Part shown: positions 23,985 to 35,514 of the stretch, one piece after another
Numbering within the stretch: the stretch's first letter is position 1
Layout of the letters: every line of letters starts with the position of its first letter
From: Caprella mutica
Lineage: Eukaryota > Arthropoda > Malacostraca > Amphipoda > Caprellidae
Direction: 5' to 3'
NCBI GenBank assembly: GCA_947561585.1
Contig: CANNZV010000128.1
Span: 62,001-126,000, forward strand
Length of the DNA stretch: 64,000 nucleotides
Made by a program: the position numbers and the translations under genes
Notes under the pieces: model-generated
Seen by the model: the letters and a program-made list of their open reading frames with translations, nothing else
The model's database searches: none
Told to the model about the DNA's origin: nothing

Positions 23985-24335
23985 CTGATTTCCGTAACAA
24001 ATTAATTATTTTCATTTACTAGAATTAATTATTTTCTATTTACAAATAGTTTATAGTTGCAACTATATAGTTAGAAAACATCTTACCGGTGATAGGAAAT
24101 ATCAATCAGCTGTAGATAGGTTAGTTCTCAAATCAATTGAATATAACTAACTTGCAGGTAACCTGTTTTCTCCGTAACTATTACAAACATTATGAGGGAA
24201 AAGTTTCATGCCAAATTGTTTATTTAAATTATTTACCATAAAATGATTTCTGATCTATCCCACCTGCATGATGATGAGGTTTGTGTAATAGTTACGGAAA
24301 AAAACATTTTAATTGAAAAATACCGATAAAATTGT
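23985..24335 (+). repeat. Duplicate segment with foldback MITE (copy 1)
   Basis: About 180 bases (AACATCTAGAACTGATTTCC ... TAACTAACTTGCAG) are nearly identical to 35515-35700. They lead into a foldback, TCCGTAACTATTACAAAC (24173) and GTTTGTGTAATAGTTACGGA (24280), 18-20 bp arms. In this copy the left arm has lost a stretch that is still present at 35707-35862. Confidence 0.7.
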
Positions 24336-24349
24336 CAGAATATTGTTAT

Positions 24350-24760
24350 AAATTTTAGTACACAAAATTTCGACTCATTCTATTATTATTCTTTAATAAC
24401 ACCATTATAAACTGAGACCGATATTTCTGAGAGCGAATTATCAAACACCGAAATTGTCCAGAATCGGTCAAGGCACAGTAGGTATACAGCAGAGTAGTTA
24501 ATTCATTTATTAATCATCTACCAATCTTGTCACTAATTAGTTATTAGTGTGTTTAATTAGACAGAAGTTAATCTTTCTTTTTTTCTTTGCTCAGAAATCC
24601 AGGAGCTATTCAAAACCAACTTGAACAACATATTATATTAAAAATAGCGAAACAACTTCTAAATGGTTTACAGCTTTATGACAACTATTCTAGAGAGTCA
24701 TTTCAACAAATAAGTTTGCATGAACGAATTTATTAGAACAACCTGAAATGGATATACGCA
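24350..24760 (+). repeat. Segment duplicated at 40590-41020
   Basis: ACAAAATTTCGACTCATTCT, AATAACACCATTATAAACTG, AGAATCGGTCAAGGCACAGT and following sequence are shared with 40600-40760 and lead into an HBR core at both places. So HBR and its upstream DNA were duplicated together. Confidence 0.7.
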
Positions 24761-24761
24761 G

Positions 24762-25255
24762 TTATACATTGATAGTCTGTCCTAAATACTTAAAACTTAA
24801 GTGTGTGAGCACCTTCAAAAATATATAAACACTGAAAAAGGGAAAAAATAAACAAAGTACATAACTGATATTACAGTAAAAGAGAGTACAACATATCGGA
24901 CTGATAGTATTTAACAGAATTAAAAAAATTATATCAGTAACGGGATACTAGTGGATTTTAAATGTCTTATACCACAAATAGGATATTTGACGATTATTTA
25001 ATTTGAATTAAAAAAAAATCATGATAACTTAATTCTTCAAGCTCTTATATAATTCATTTGATGGGTAACTACTCTTTTCTTACGAATTCTCTGTCAAATA
25101 AACATTTCAAACCATCATGTCCATCAAATTCATTTAAATCTGTATTTTCTTAATTTAAAAATTCAATTTTGCTATTAATTGTTCCCTTTCAATTAGAATT
25201 AAAGTAATAGATAGCATATAAATAATTATAATACTGATATTGAAATTAAAACAGT
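24762..25255 (+). repeat. HBR unit 7
   Basis: ACATTGATAGTCTGTCCTAA begins the core. Block a is AACTTAAGTGTGTGAGCACC. Block b (TCGGACTGATAGTATTTAAC) ends at about 24918. GATGGGTAACTACTCTTTTC follows at 25061, CAAATAAACATTTCAAACCA at about 25096, and TAGATAGCATATAAATAATT at about 25208. It is one of the best preserved cores. Confidence 0.75.
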
Positions 25256-25732
25256 AGGGGAGAACCGGGAGCATTCGGTCACTTTTGGGGAAAAGTAAAT
25301 TATTCGTAAACTAATTCGAATTTTACTATACAAATATTTCTGTAAGTAGATAAATCATTTTACTTCAATTTTATTGAGACTGTTTTACAGTTCAAACCTT
25401 CATTTGAAAGTTATAAGACAAAATGTAAGAGAGGTTCAAGTGTCCGAATGCTCCTTCCTAGAGGGAGACTTCGGACAAGCTGTGATGATGATTCGGACAC
25501 CATAAAAATGGTTAAAACATTGGAAATTTGGGTAATTAAATTATAGGATTGAATTCGTATCTACTAATTTAATTGAAGTAAACCATAATGACTTGTTATT
25601 CACAGTAATAATTCATCGTATTTGAAATTTTATCATAATAATATTATTGTAATGATTGAACATTTTCTCCAACAAAATACAGATAGCCCATGAGTAATCA
25701 CTGTGAAATTATCCTTATATTCAATAGCTAAA

Positions 25733-26352
25733 TACAGCAAAACCTCGCTTTAGACCAGCCTCCTAGTAGACAAACCTCCTATTAGAACAAGAAAATTTTG
25801 AAACTGTACTGGAAAAAACCTCGTACTAGACAAAACACAATTTTTGTCACCTGACAGTTATATAGTTTGAATATTACAAGGAATAATATTTGCAATACTG
25901 TTATAAAGATAAATTTCTAATTTGACTGATGTATTATATTTTTTTTATGCTGTTTTAGGATAAAACATAAGGCAGAATCGGTTTCAGATTTAATGGTAGA
26001 GTCTGTGCTAAAAATAATTAATGTGAAAAGTTACAGAAAACTAGATACAGTGAAGACTATTATAATTTCATAAAAAGATAATTTAATTGAAACAAATATT
26101 GTATTCATTTTAATTGAAACAAAAAAACCATACTGTTTCTGAAAGTGTTTCCCTTCAAAATTGGTATGTTAGTCACTATTAATTTGGCACCAAAGTAATC
26201 ATAAACAAATAGAGCAATAGAAATTTTAAAGTCACAGCTTTACTTTTAAAGAAAACTGTTTTGGTCTAGTAGGAAACTAATGAAGTGAGTGTCTTACTAG
26301 ACCAAACAAACTTGGAACGTAACTCTGGTCTACTACGAGGTTTTGCTGTATA
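25733..26352. mobile_element. Nested Tigger-like MITE
   Basis: ACAGCAAAACCTCGCTTTAG (about 25734) and CTGGTCTACTACGAGGTTTTGCTGT (26327-26350) form inverted ends with TA on both sides, the duplication expected for Tc1/mariner/pogo elements. The CAGnnAAACCTCG terminus is typical of Tigger/pogo MITEs. Length is about 0.62 kb, with no coding capacity. It splits the older element. Confidence 0.65.
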
Positions 26353-26424
26353 AAAAAAATGGTATAACTATTTCCTTTTTCTTGGAATTCACCAAAATTA
26401 GTAAATTATATCTTAAATATTTCA

Positions 26425-26640
26425 TCAAATGTAAATGTTTAAAGTATTGTCCGTAAGTGTAGATCTTGTTACACATCCAATTTCAGCAGCTTTTCTGACA
26501 GATAAACCTTTTTGGAATTCATCAAATGTTTTTTGAATACCTTCATCATTACGGACTCTATCAGTTTTCCTTTTATAATGAAAAAGCATGAATACGATCG
26601 CCAAACTGTCAAATAAAGACACTAATATTAAAAGTTGCAA
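26425..26640 (-). pseudogene. Pogo/CENP-B-type DNA-binding domain remnant
   Basis: On the minus strand, KRKTDRVRNDEGIQ, FDEFQKGLSVRKAA and CVTRSTL follow the order of the psq/CENP-B helix-turn-helix found at the N-terminus of pogo-family transposases (KRKTDR..., SxRKAA, VxxSTL). The frame continues only a few residues beyond, and the DDE domain is absent or unrecognisable. The location inside the 1.9-kb TIR element supports the assignment. Confidence 0.6.
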
Positions 26641-27314
26641 CTAATCTTATAAACGAATGCTATGCCAATTAAAATAGTTCAGAATGTCCTTTTAATAAGA
26701 ATTACTTCAATAAATTGTAATGGTGGACTGAATCGGATACAGAGGGAAGGTTCGGACACTGTCCGAACAAACCTAAACGGAAGTGTCCGAACCATCCCAA
26801 ACGACACTTCAAAATTAAAAAATCACCATTTTTCTAATTCCATTTGTATTATTTTTTTAACATACCAAACATAACATAAAATATCAATATAATTCATACT
26901 TTTGAGATTGAGAATCAGTTTCCTATTTATTTAGTCCACACACGATCCAATTGAATAACGAAAATTACATCAATATTAAAGAAAACAGTAAATTACACCT
27001 CGGGGGCGAAATACTACATCTCCGCACTGGATTTTTCAAATAGCTGACGGTTAACACCTCGCACACATTCAGTGGCAATAAGCAGTAGTTCCAACAATTC
27101 AACTATAAACATGTTCAAATGAGTTGTCCGAACTTTCCCTCTGTCCGAATGCTCCCGGTTCTCCACTACCAAACTTGCACACAAAAAATTCTAATTCTTA
27201 GCTATGACAGTGGTAGAGTGAAACCATGTAAAAAAATCCAATTTTAATATTGTTTCGACTAATTTTTATCTACTTTTAAATACAATTTTTAGATTAATAA
27301 TTAAAAGTTAGGTA

Positions 27315-27348
27315 CTCTTTTTTGTGGGTCACCCTGTATATCAAATCA
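27315..27348 (-). mobile_element. Solo mariner-type terminus
   Basis: CTTTTTTGTGGGTCACCCTG followed by TATA is the inverted form of the terminus at 7466. No partner is adjacent. Confidence 0.4.
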
Positions 27349-27647
27349 AAACATATAAATTTTTCATGAATTTTCCCCTGGAAAGACCAAGGGGCCTCAG
27401 AGGCCCAGTCTGGTTTGAAATATTGATGCATAATTGTATCAATTATGCTCCATCACATTTTGCGTCACACTAGAAACATCACTAATAGGAATATTACCAA
27501 TTTTTGGTGTAAATTGCAATGTGACGCAACAGCGCGAGTATTTCACCAGAGGTCTAAATTTTTGCATTGTAATTAAATGTTATAAAACTGAATAAAAACT
27601 AAATATGTTCCATTATTTTCATTGATTTCGCTTGAATAGGTCTAAAG

Positions 27648-27838
27648 GTACGTTTTGCATGCAGCGATCATTGCTCAGCGATAATCGTCCAGCAATAGGA
27701 ATACATTGAATTATAGCTTGGCGGTAATCGCTCGTTGGAAAACATTTCCATAGGAATAGCATTGAACTAGTGCTCAGCGATAATCACTAGGCGATGATCG
27801 CAATTAACAATCGCTGCATGCAAAACATACTTTTAAAC
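27648..27838. mobile_element. MITE with GGTACGTTTTGCATGCAGCG ends, copy 1
   Basis: GGTACGTTTTGCATGCAGCG (about 27649) and CGCTGCATGCAAAACATAC (about 27812-27830) are inverted. Inner CAGCGATAATCG/CAATGATCGC-type words repeat. Length is about 190 bp. The second copy at 35872-36077 has TTAA at both ends, suggesting a TTAA target. It carries no genes. Confidence 0.7.
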
Positions 27839-28329
27839 AAATAAAATCCCGGATATTCAGCAACTCGATTCAAGATTCAGTACTGAAAAGTTATAATAAT
27901 TTTCTCCGGTACATGCCTCTCAGGTGCTTTGGTTGTCCCTTGGTTAAACAGTGTTTTATTTCTTTAATTTCAATGACACTTTATTTCATTTGTTGCTATT
28001 GACAGGCGCGTATACAAGGGGGGGGGGGCATTTGGGGCAGATGCCCCCCCCCCCCCACCTTGAGGTCTGAACTCTTCTAAAATAAATCTACGGATTAATA
28101 AAACTATATGGATTAATCCTCCAAATTGAGGAAATTTCAATTATTTGATAATTTTTAATTGCTTTTGACATGCTAGAACACTGTATTCTATCAAAATTGT
28201 CATTTTTAAATTGCGAAATGGGAGAAATTAAATTGCTTCAAGTCGTATTATGTAAAAGCCATTTCTATCACCCTATTAATATTAGCATTGTTCTTCAATT
28301 TAAAAATGTTTTTGAATTTGAGAAGAAAT

Positions 28330-29370
28330 GCATCGTCCTGTACTCTGTAGTTTGCCAGAACACCTTCTTCTTCAACAGTACGCCGAAAACTCATGCTTTC
28401 CCAAGATGAATGGAAGGGTGGCTTCACAAGAGTTCGTGGTCTATTCAATGAAACTGGTTCTATTCACAAGAAAAAGCAAATGAAAACAAAACCAAAAAAA
28501 ACACAAACTGCGATTCAAGAGGTGAAGAGTTTCTTTGAAGAAACCCCTAGTTTTTCTCTCAGAAAAGCTTTTCAGCATATTTTATCCACACCAAAACCAC
28601 GTGGTGGAGAATCGTCATACATTCATTTAGTTTCCGTTTTCATCATTGAACTTCAGTTCAACCATAAACGGAAACCACATAAATAGCGGTTTTATGAGTG
28701 GATTATGCAGCAACCATCCAACATTGCCAATTGAATCATTTGGACAGACGAGAAGTTAATTTGCCTCCATCATCAAAAACACATCGAAAAAATACAAATG
28801 AAAATCCTCGAAATATCTGGAAAACAAATGATAGGTATGATGCTAAGGTAATGATCTCCGTTGCAACTATTAATGGAATGGTTCCAATTGTTCAAGCATT
28901 CCTTAACGAATATGGCAACTTGTCATCGGTTAATGGTGTTTCAAAACTCTGATTGCTCCAGCACATTATTTGGGCCAGGCCGCAACTTCTTCACATTGGT
29001 GGATGCAAGATCACATTGCATAAATGCAGCTCCAGAATTTTCAATGAAAAGTTTCGAGGTTGAGTGATTAGCAGAAGTACGGAAATAAAATTTCTGTTCA
29101 GCACACAGTCCAAATCTCAACTCTTTGGACTTTCACTTATGGGCTGCTTCACAAACTCGAGTTTATATAAAAAAAACATATTCCAACGAGTCTCTTATAC
29201 AATGTGTTCAAAGCTTCGCTCAAATATATAACAAGAAGACTCAAGAAAGTATGCATGAATGATCTGAAGTGTGCGTCGTTCTGTCTTCAGACTGGAGGGG
29301 GTCATTTTCAACAACTTGTGTAGGACCTCAGGAAATGTGCCTGATGGAACACAGCGTATAATGAATAATA
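28330..29370 (+). pseudogene. Dead mariner-like transposase, left (plus) copy
   Basis: Recognisable blocks in order are an N-terminal helix-turn-helix start (SQDEWKGGFTRVRGLFNETG, KKK run) at 28397-28480, FFEETPSFSLRKAFQHIL at about 28530, a first catalytic block WTDEKLICLHH at about 28740, and SAHSPNLNSLDFHLW at about 29100-29140 with the last Asp of the catalytic triad. The second Asp block is degenerate (about 28980). Frameshifts and stops separate all blocks. The arrangement matches the Tc1/mariner-related DDE families whose last block reads SPDLxPxDFxLW. Confidence 0.65.
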
Positions 29371-29619
29371 TGATTTTGATGAGTTTTGCTGCAGCCAATG
29401 ATTGAATATAATGATTAAGTTATTGACTATCAGTCTATTAGACCTAAAATACAGCAAATGGATCATAAAATACATACACTGTGTTCCATCAGAAACGACA
29501 TATTTAAATAGCGAATTAGAAGCACTTCTAATGCATGAATTGTCATCATAGATACACCAATTTGATGGAAAAGAAAGTATCATTATTAAACATATATTGT
29601 CCTGTATCATTATGAGGCA

Positions 29620-31510
29620 TATCTCCTGAGGCCCTACCAAAGTTGTTGAAAATGACCTGTTCCAGCCTGAAGACAGAACGAAGCAATCTTCAAAACATTC
29701 TTGCAAAATTTCTTGGGGTCTCCTGGTAATATATTTCAGCAGAACTTTAAACACTTTGTATAAGAGACACAATGGAATTTTCTTCTTTTTCATATATAAA
29801 CTCAAGTTTGTGCAGCAGCCAAGAATTTAAAATCCAAAGGGTTGAGATCTTGACTGTGTGCTGGCCAGGGATTTTCCGTTCTTCTGCTAATGAATCGACC
29901 TCGAAACTTTTCATAGAGAAGTTCTAGAGCTGTATTGTGGTGGAGAGCCGTCTTGCATCCACCAAAGTGAAGAATGAGTTGCAAAATGGTGCAGTCGGGG
30001 CCAAATAATGCCCTGGTGCAATCTGAGATATGAAACACCAAGTTGCCATCATCGTCAAGGAATGCATGAACGATTTGATCCATTCAATTAATAAGGGCAA
30101 CAAGGATATTACCTTAGCATCATACCTATCATTTATTCCGTTGATATTTCGAGGATTTTCATTGGTCTACACTCCATTGTTTTTTCGGGTGACCGTACGT
30201 TTCGGTACTGTACGTTTCGTACCCGGACGTTTCGTTACTAGGACGTTTCGTTACTTGGACTTTTTGTTACTAGGATGTTTCGTTACTAGGACTTTTCGTT
30301 ACAAGGACGATTCGTTGCCAGTTTTTTCGTTATGTTTTAAGAAAAGGAAACTATTTTCTTAATTTGAAATGGGTTGCCGACTACATTTTATACCAATCCC
30401 ATTCATTATAAATTTATTCTACTTAAACATATTTTTTATTCGTTTGGTTATATATTGATTATAATCAGAGGTATTGAAATTAACAATCATCACTTAATGT
30501 CTTTGATTAGAAAAGTAGTAAGTGAAAATATCATGGATACCAATCGATATAGAAGTTAAATAACAATAATTATATTTTATTTTTCCTCACACTATCGAAA
30601 ATGTGGTACAGTCCGAGAACTCGGAGCTTGCTCTACTGCCTACATTAGGAAAATCTTTTGTTTTTGATATCTCCGAAAATGTTTTAACGTTAGGTTAAAA
30701 TTCAAATAACAGAAGTTACAAGTTACCGAATGAGAATAACTCAATGAAAGAAACATAACCTTCCGCAATTTTGCGAAAGTAATAACTATTTTCGATCATA
30801 TAAGGAAGGACTATATAGTATAACATTTCAACTCTTTATTCTTATTCTTATATACTATTTTCTAATATGTTTGAAAATTTCCAGTAATATGTTCAGCATA
30901 GGAAAAAAAATTCAGTACATATTTATAATTTGTAGCGATTCGGAACTTAAAATCCAAGTAACGAAACGTTCTAGTAACGAACGTCTGGGTACGAAACGTC
31001 CTAGCACCGTTTTTTAAATGTTTTTTTTTATGTAGGCAAAGGAAACTCTCGTTGGATGGTTGCTGCAGAATCCACTGACAAAATTGACTTCTCTGTGCTT
31101 CGTGCACATCATTTAATGGTTGAAATGAAGTATGTTGGTAAAAACAGAAACGAAGATCATGTCTGACGATCTTTCACAACGAAGATTTGGTGGGTGAATT
31201 CTGCTGAGAAGTTTTTTTGAGAGAACAACTATAAAAATCTTCGCCTCCTGAATAGCTGCTTCTGTTCATTTTATTTTTATTTTCACTTGCTTTTTCTTGT
31301 GGATATATTATAGAAGCAGTCTTATTGAAAAGAACTTTTTTTCTTGTGAACTTTTTCAGGTGGTAAGATTTAGCCGCTCTTCATATTTCTTGGAGTGAAG
31401 CATGAATTCTCGGCTTACTGTTGAAGGAGAAGGTGTTTTGGCAAACTACAGAGTACAGGACGATGCATTTCTTCTCAAATTAAGAAACATTTTTAAAGTT
31501 GAAGATCAAT
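29620..31510 (-). pseudogene. Dead mariner-like transposase, right (minus) copy
   Basis: This is the mirror copy of the left-arm transposase. On the minus strand NPWPAHSQDLNPLDFKFLAA (about 29880-29820) is the third catalytic block with its Asp, and CTRALFGPDC (about 30015) corresponds to the second block. The N-terminal part (31500-31020) lies beyond an 820-bp insertion at 30188-31008. Stops and frameshifts are present. Confidence 0.65.
30188..31008. mobile_element. Iteron-TIR element C (GGACGTTTCGTTACTA type)
   Basis: The left end GGTGACCGTACGTTTCGG is followed by about seven iterons of the form GGACGTTTCGTTACTA (30206-30325). The right end carries three inverted iterons and finishes CGTCCTAGCACC at 31008. 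GTTTTTTCG (30179-30187) and GTTTTTTAA (31009-31017) suggest a 9-bp target duplication with two later changes. The uninterrupted sequence is seen in the sister arm near 28780. The interior is AT-rich without genes. Confidence 0.65.
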
Positions 31511-31789
31511 GCTAATATTAAAGGGATGTTAAAATCCATTCTTTATGAACAAAATGACGTATGCATAATAAAACTTGAATCATTTTAAGTTCTCATAATT
31601 CGTAATTTAAAAATTAAGCTTCTGATTGAACACAGTCGCAGTGTAAGATTGTTCAAAACAATTAAAATAATCAAATAACTGAAATTTCTTCAAGTCTGAG
31701 GATTAATCCGTAGATTTTTTTTCGGACATTAAAAAATTTGAAAAGTGCCTTGACCAAATCCTAGATACGCCCCTGACTATTGATCTCGT

Positions 31790-32020
31790 ATATACCTCTT
31801 TTTACTAAAATATTTTCCATTAATAGAATTTTTATGTCCAATGAGAAGGTTTATCACAAAATAGTGTATACTGTCTACATTTACCAATAATCATTTCTAC
31901 AGACTTCACTTCAATATTTTCTCTTCTGCCCTTTCATTTAAATATGAAGTTCCTTTCTTATTCTCTCTCCAACACTCATTTTACTATTTTATTTTGTATA
32001 TTCTTATATTTGGTACATAG
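31790..32020. other. AT-rich sequence
   Basis: Nothing recognised. Confidence 0.3.
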
Positions 32021-32130
32021 GCAATTTGTCCGTTAGACATTTTATCTGTTTGGCATCTTGTTCGTTAGGTATTTTGTCCGTTTGGCATTTTGTCCGCTTA
32101 GGAATTTTGTCCGTTAGGCATTTTGTCCTA
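32020..32130 (+). repeat. Iteron array (GGCATTTTGTCCGTTA type)
   Basis: About seven 15-17-bp units (AGGCAATTTGTCCGTTAG, TTGGCATTTTGTCCGCTTAG, and so on) end directly at the left boundary of an HBR core. No inverted partner array is found, so this looks like a truncated end of an iteron-TIR element. Confidence 0.6.
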
Positions 32131-32650
32131 CTTCCAATTATTTGAGGGTTTAAGTGTGTGAACATCATCAAAAATAATAGAAATTGCAGCTAAAGGATAG
32201 CTGGGAAAAACTATACATACCTTAAAATGAAATAAAAGACAACAATATCTTTCAGATTGACAGTATTTAACAGAATTTATAATTTTATACTGGTTTTGGG
32301 ATACTAATAAATAACGAGCGTCATCTTTATCAATTATGATCATTGACGATGATTTATTTAAAATATAAGAAATTCATGACATTTGAATTCTTATTTTATC
32401 AAGTTGATTGGTAACTTCTTTTTTTCTTATGAATTCTCTGTCGAATAAACATTTTAAACCATTTCCTAGCTTATGTCAATCAAAATCTGTCCAATTAATT
32501 TATGTTTTTATTTTCCTAATTTAAAAATTTTAAATTTCTGTAATTAAATGATACCTATCAACTAAAGGTTAAATAATAGATAGCATATAGATTAAAATAA
32601 TATTCATGATATGACAATTATAACAGTTCATTTTTTTAATATAAACATAC
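32131..32650 (+). repeat. HBR unit 8
   Basis: CCAATTATTTGAGGGTTTAA, then block a GTGTGTGAACATCATCAAAA. Block b is TTCAGATTGACAGTATTTAA, ending at about 32276. ATCATTGACGATGATTTATT is at about 32338, TTGGTAACTTCTTTTTTTCT at about 32409, and AATAGATAGCATATAGATTA at about 32573. Confidence 0.7.
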
Positions 32651-32814
32651 AGAGAAATATTTTTAGAGAAAAGAAAATGTTTGTATATTAAAACAATCAA
32701 CGTAGGATTTCAAAATTGTCCAATTCCGCAAAAAAATCATTACAAAATATTAACAAATAAATGATATTGGTTGCAAAATGAATATAATAACCAGAATTAA
32801 AAAAAAAGTTGTTA

Positions 32815-33465
32815 CTGCACAGTGGAAGTTAATTCCATTTATTTGAGGTTCTGAGTGTTTGAACACCAATAAAAATATAAAAGTAGTGCGGTAGTATCCA
32901 AGGAACAGGAATGATCATTATTATAATAATCAAATTGAATAGGATCTCTCTGACTGAGAGTATTTAACAGAAAACGAAAATTGAGATTGCATTCGAGCAA
33001 GATAATTTATTTGATGTGATTAATTCATTATCATAACAAATGACAATAATTATTTCAAAATATTATAGAACAATTGGAAATATATTGTGAAATTCTCATA
33101 TAATAAATTAGATGGTTAACAATTCTATTTGTATGGATCTTCTCTCAGATAAACATTTCAAATACTTTCTTCATGTTTTTTAAATTCAATTTAAATATTC
33201 AAATTAGTTAAATGAGAAGATATTGAAATAGATAATATATAAATTTAAATAATATGGAATTAGTTATATAAGAATTTTTACAGTATACATTTACAGTCAT
33301 TCTTCATTGTGTTGGTCTGTATATGATGAGCGTACACTCTTTTTTGGTGAGATTTAAATATTGTATAATTTGAGCATTAATTTGTCAAATACCTTTAATG
33401 TTACATAATTTATATATTTTTTGTATTAAAAATAATTCACTTAGCAGTAATACTTTAGATAATTT
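32815..33465 (+). repeat. HBR unit 9
   Basis: Block a (CTGAGTGTTTGAACACCAAT) is at 32851. Block b (CTGACTGAGAGTATTTAACA) ends at 32972. GATGGTTAACAATTCTATTT is at about 33112, ATAGATAATATATAAATTTA at about 33229, TTCATTGTGTTGGTCTGTAT at about 33303, and AATTTGTCAAATACCTTTAA at about 33379. The next mariner inserted at the end of this tail. Confidence 0.7.
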
Positions 33466-33471
33466 ATACAG

Positions 33472-34788
33472 GGTGATCAGACAAGAAGAAGACAAATATT
33501 TATTGAGATATCTCTTTATAAATAACGGAAAGAAAAAGAAAAATATGTAACAGAATAAATTATTTTATAGCTAAGAAATAAATTCTTCAGTTATTTTTCA
33601 ATATATCCTCCCTCAGCCTTTACCAAACGCTTTAACCTGTCAGGAACTTGACCACACGCGGCATGGATGATCTCCTCTGGAATTTTGTCCCAACAAGTCG
33701 TCAATTTTTGCTTCAGAGCGTTCACATTTGAGTGATTAGAAGAGCAGGCTTTACTCTCCAAAATACTCCAGATGGAAAAGTCCATAGGGTGCAAATCAGG
33801 AGAGGAAGGAGGCCATAACTCCTTCGACCAGAACCCACCCATATTCTTCTTGCACCATTCTTGAACGAGATTAGCCGTGTGGGACGTGGCTCCGTCCTGC
33901 TGGAGAGTAACACCTGTTTTACAGAACGTTTTGTTCACCCAAGGATCCAACTGATCCTCCAACAACTTCAAATAAACGTGCTGGTTCACCTTTACCCCCT
34001 CTTCAATGAATAAAAGAGGAGTCTTCTTTCCAGATGAGGTTATCCAGGCCCAGACCATGACAGAAGCTGGTTTTTAGTCTCCTAAACATCAGCCTGTCGT
34101 TCAGTGGAATATAGCACTTATTCACTGCATAAATCCAGTCGTTCTGATGATTGTGGACGACCTGTACCGTGAATAACTTCTCATCAGTCCACAAGATCGG
34201 AGGTTGCGTGCCGAATCTCCTCTTTTCCAAATTTCCAGTAGAAGCTTTGCTCTTTGCAGCCGATTGGTTCTAGTGGCCTCTGAGAGTAGCTGAGCTTTTG
34301 TCTTTTTCAATGGGGAAAGGTTCAGGTCACTTGTGAGCACTTTCTGCATCGTTCCATAGCTCACACCAAACGATGATGTCAATTTCCTGATGCTTCTTTC
34401 AGGATTCTTCCTGATTTTCGTCAGTGTGTTTTTGATGAGCTTTGAGGTCCTAACCTTGCGATCTGGAGTGCTCCTAACTTTCAGGAGGGTCAAACCATTC
34501 TCTATGAAACGCTTTGGAGCCTTGTGAACACCGGATCTACTCCCACGACCCTTCAAACGCTAGAAAATTTTATTATGGGACTGTCCTGACTCAAAAAGTT
34601 CCTGAATTGTCGTCGCCACCAAAGCTCATAATTATATGAACATTTAGTAATACCTATGAAAACTAAATATAATTAAATTGTGTATATTATGAGCAAACTA
34701 ATAGTGTAAATAGAAGGACCTTTTTCACTTTTTAAAGGTTTTATAATTAAACATTATAATTTGTCTACACCTGGTCTGATCACCCTGT
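33472..34788 (-). mobile_element. DD37D mariner element, almost full length
   Basis: TACAGGGTGATCAGAC at the left end (33470-33485) is matched exactly in inverted form at the right end (GTCTGATCACCCTGTA, 34774-34789), with TA at each side. The inverted ends extend to about 28 bp (AGACAAAT shared). Length is about 1.3 kb, the usual size for a mariner. The transposase is on the minus strand and is frameshifted. Confidence 0.9.
33591..34556 (-). pseudogene. DD37D mariner transposase with two frameshifts
   Basis: Three overlapping minus frames reconstruct one transposase. At 34556-34215 lies the N-terminal part with two helix-turn-helix regions (KAPKRFIENG; NPERSIRKLTSSFGVS). At 34230-34060 is the first catalytic block (LWTDEKLFTVQ). 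From 34058 to 33591 are MVWAWITSSG, LQQDGATSHTAN with the second Asp, and PPSSPDLHPMDFSIW with the third. Exactly 37 residues separate the second and third Asp, giving a DD37D signature. All three catalytic Asp codons survive. Shifts near 34225 and 34060 inactivate it. The relative at 51222 carries the same signature. Confidence 0.85.
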
Positions 34789-34799
34789 AATTCATTGCT

Positions 34800-35510
34800 A
34801 ACTAATATATAGAAATTTTAGGTTTCAATTTAGGGAAATATACACTACTTGGAAAATAATATTAACTAATCACCTCTTCATTATTATCTCCTTTTCTTGG
34901 TTGCAGACCACGGTGCTTTTATCTCTTTTCATCTGATCTCTTGGTATTTGACTGCATTCACAGAGTAGCTTTTCTTCACCCATGAGCTTTGTCACCGACT
35001 GGTGGTTTGTGCCATTGTTCAAGGAGCCAGTTTTCTTTCTGAATTTTAATATTTATTTAATTTTATTTAATTTCCTTTAGACATCAACGACAAAGGCCTT
35101 GGTATTGAGGCAGACGTTAAACACTTCTAAATTATAATTTAACAGCTCTAATAATTTTGCAGTCTGAAAATACGACAACAAAATACAATAAATAAATTAA
35201 AATAATTAAATTTGTCAACTATTGTTTTACGTCACTCTTGAGCACATAAAAATAAATATTTGTTTCATTTTATAATATTTTTCAATATATGTAAAATGTA
35301 CATGATGTTGAAGCATAAATCACGCGGCAAGTTGTCCTGGGAGCGAGTTGTCCGCACGGCGATTTGTATACAATAATTAATTACAATCTTATTTCTATAT
35401 TAGTATTGTCTTCTACTATTTGAATAATAAAAATAACTTATGAAACTAATTGAAATTTACTGATTATAAAATAAATTTTAAATTTAATAAAAAAAAATTA
35501 AAAGAGTTCA
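34800..35510. other. No gene recognised
   Basis: AT-rich. GGCAAGTTGTCCTGGGAGCG ... GTTGTCCGCACGGCGA at 35328-35362 is a two-unit GTTGTCC array resembling the iteron arrays elsewhere, without an identified partner. Confidence 0.35.
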
Positions 35511-35514
35511 AACA

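Larger units (their letters stand above)
25257..27170. mobile_element. Pogo-like DNA transposon, decayed
   Basis: The left end GGGGAGAACCGGGAGCATTC (25257) is inverted at the right end (GAATGCTCCCGGTTCTCCAC at 27147-27166), giving TIRs of about 22 bp and a length of 1.9 kb. Subterminal TCCGAA words recur (25440, 25495, 26750-26800, 27128). On the minus strand a pogo/psq-type helix-turn-helix remnant is present. A second element is nested inside. Confidence 0.6.
28003..31775. mobile_element. 3.8-kb inverted duplication with hAT-like termini
   Basis: The termini CAGGCGCGTATACAAGG (28003) and its approximate inverse CCTAGATACGCCCCTG (31760-31775) are flanked by GCTATTGA (27995-28002) and ACTATTGA (31776-31783), 7 of 8 identical. 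An 8-bp duplication and a CAGGGGCGTAT end are typical of hAT elements. The interior is two diverged inverted copies of a mariner-like transposase (plus about 28320-29370, minus about 31510-29620) meeting near 29410. The right arm has taken a further 0.8-kb insertion. A G/C homopolymer hairpin (GGGGGCATTTGGGG ... CCCCC) lies at 28018-28062. Confidence 0.6.

Noticed and set aside
28165..29070. Several short plus frames as separate genes
   Set aside because: They are frame-shifted pieces of one dead transposase.
30862..31107. Minus frame spanning an element end
   Set aside because: It joins iteron array and transposase debris by chance.
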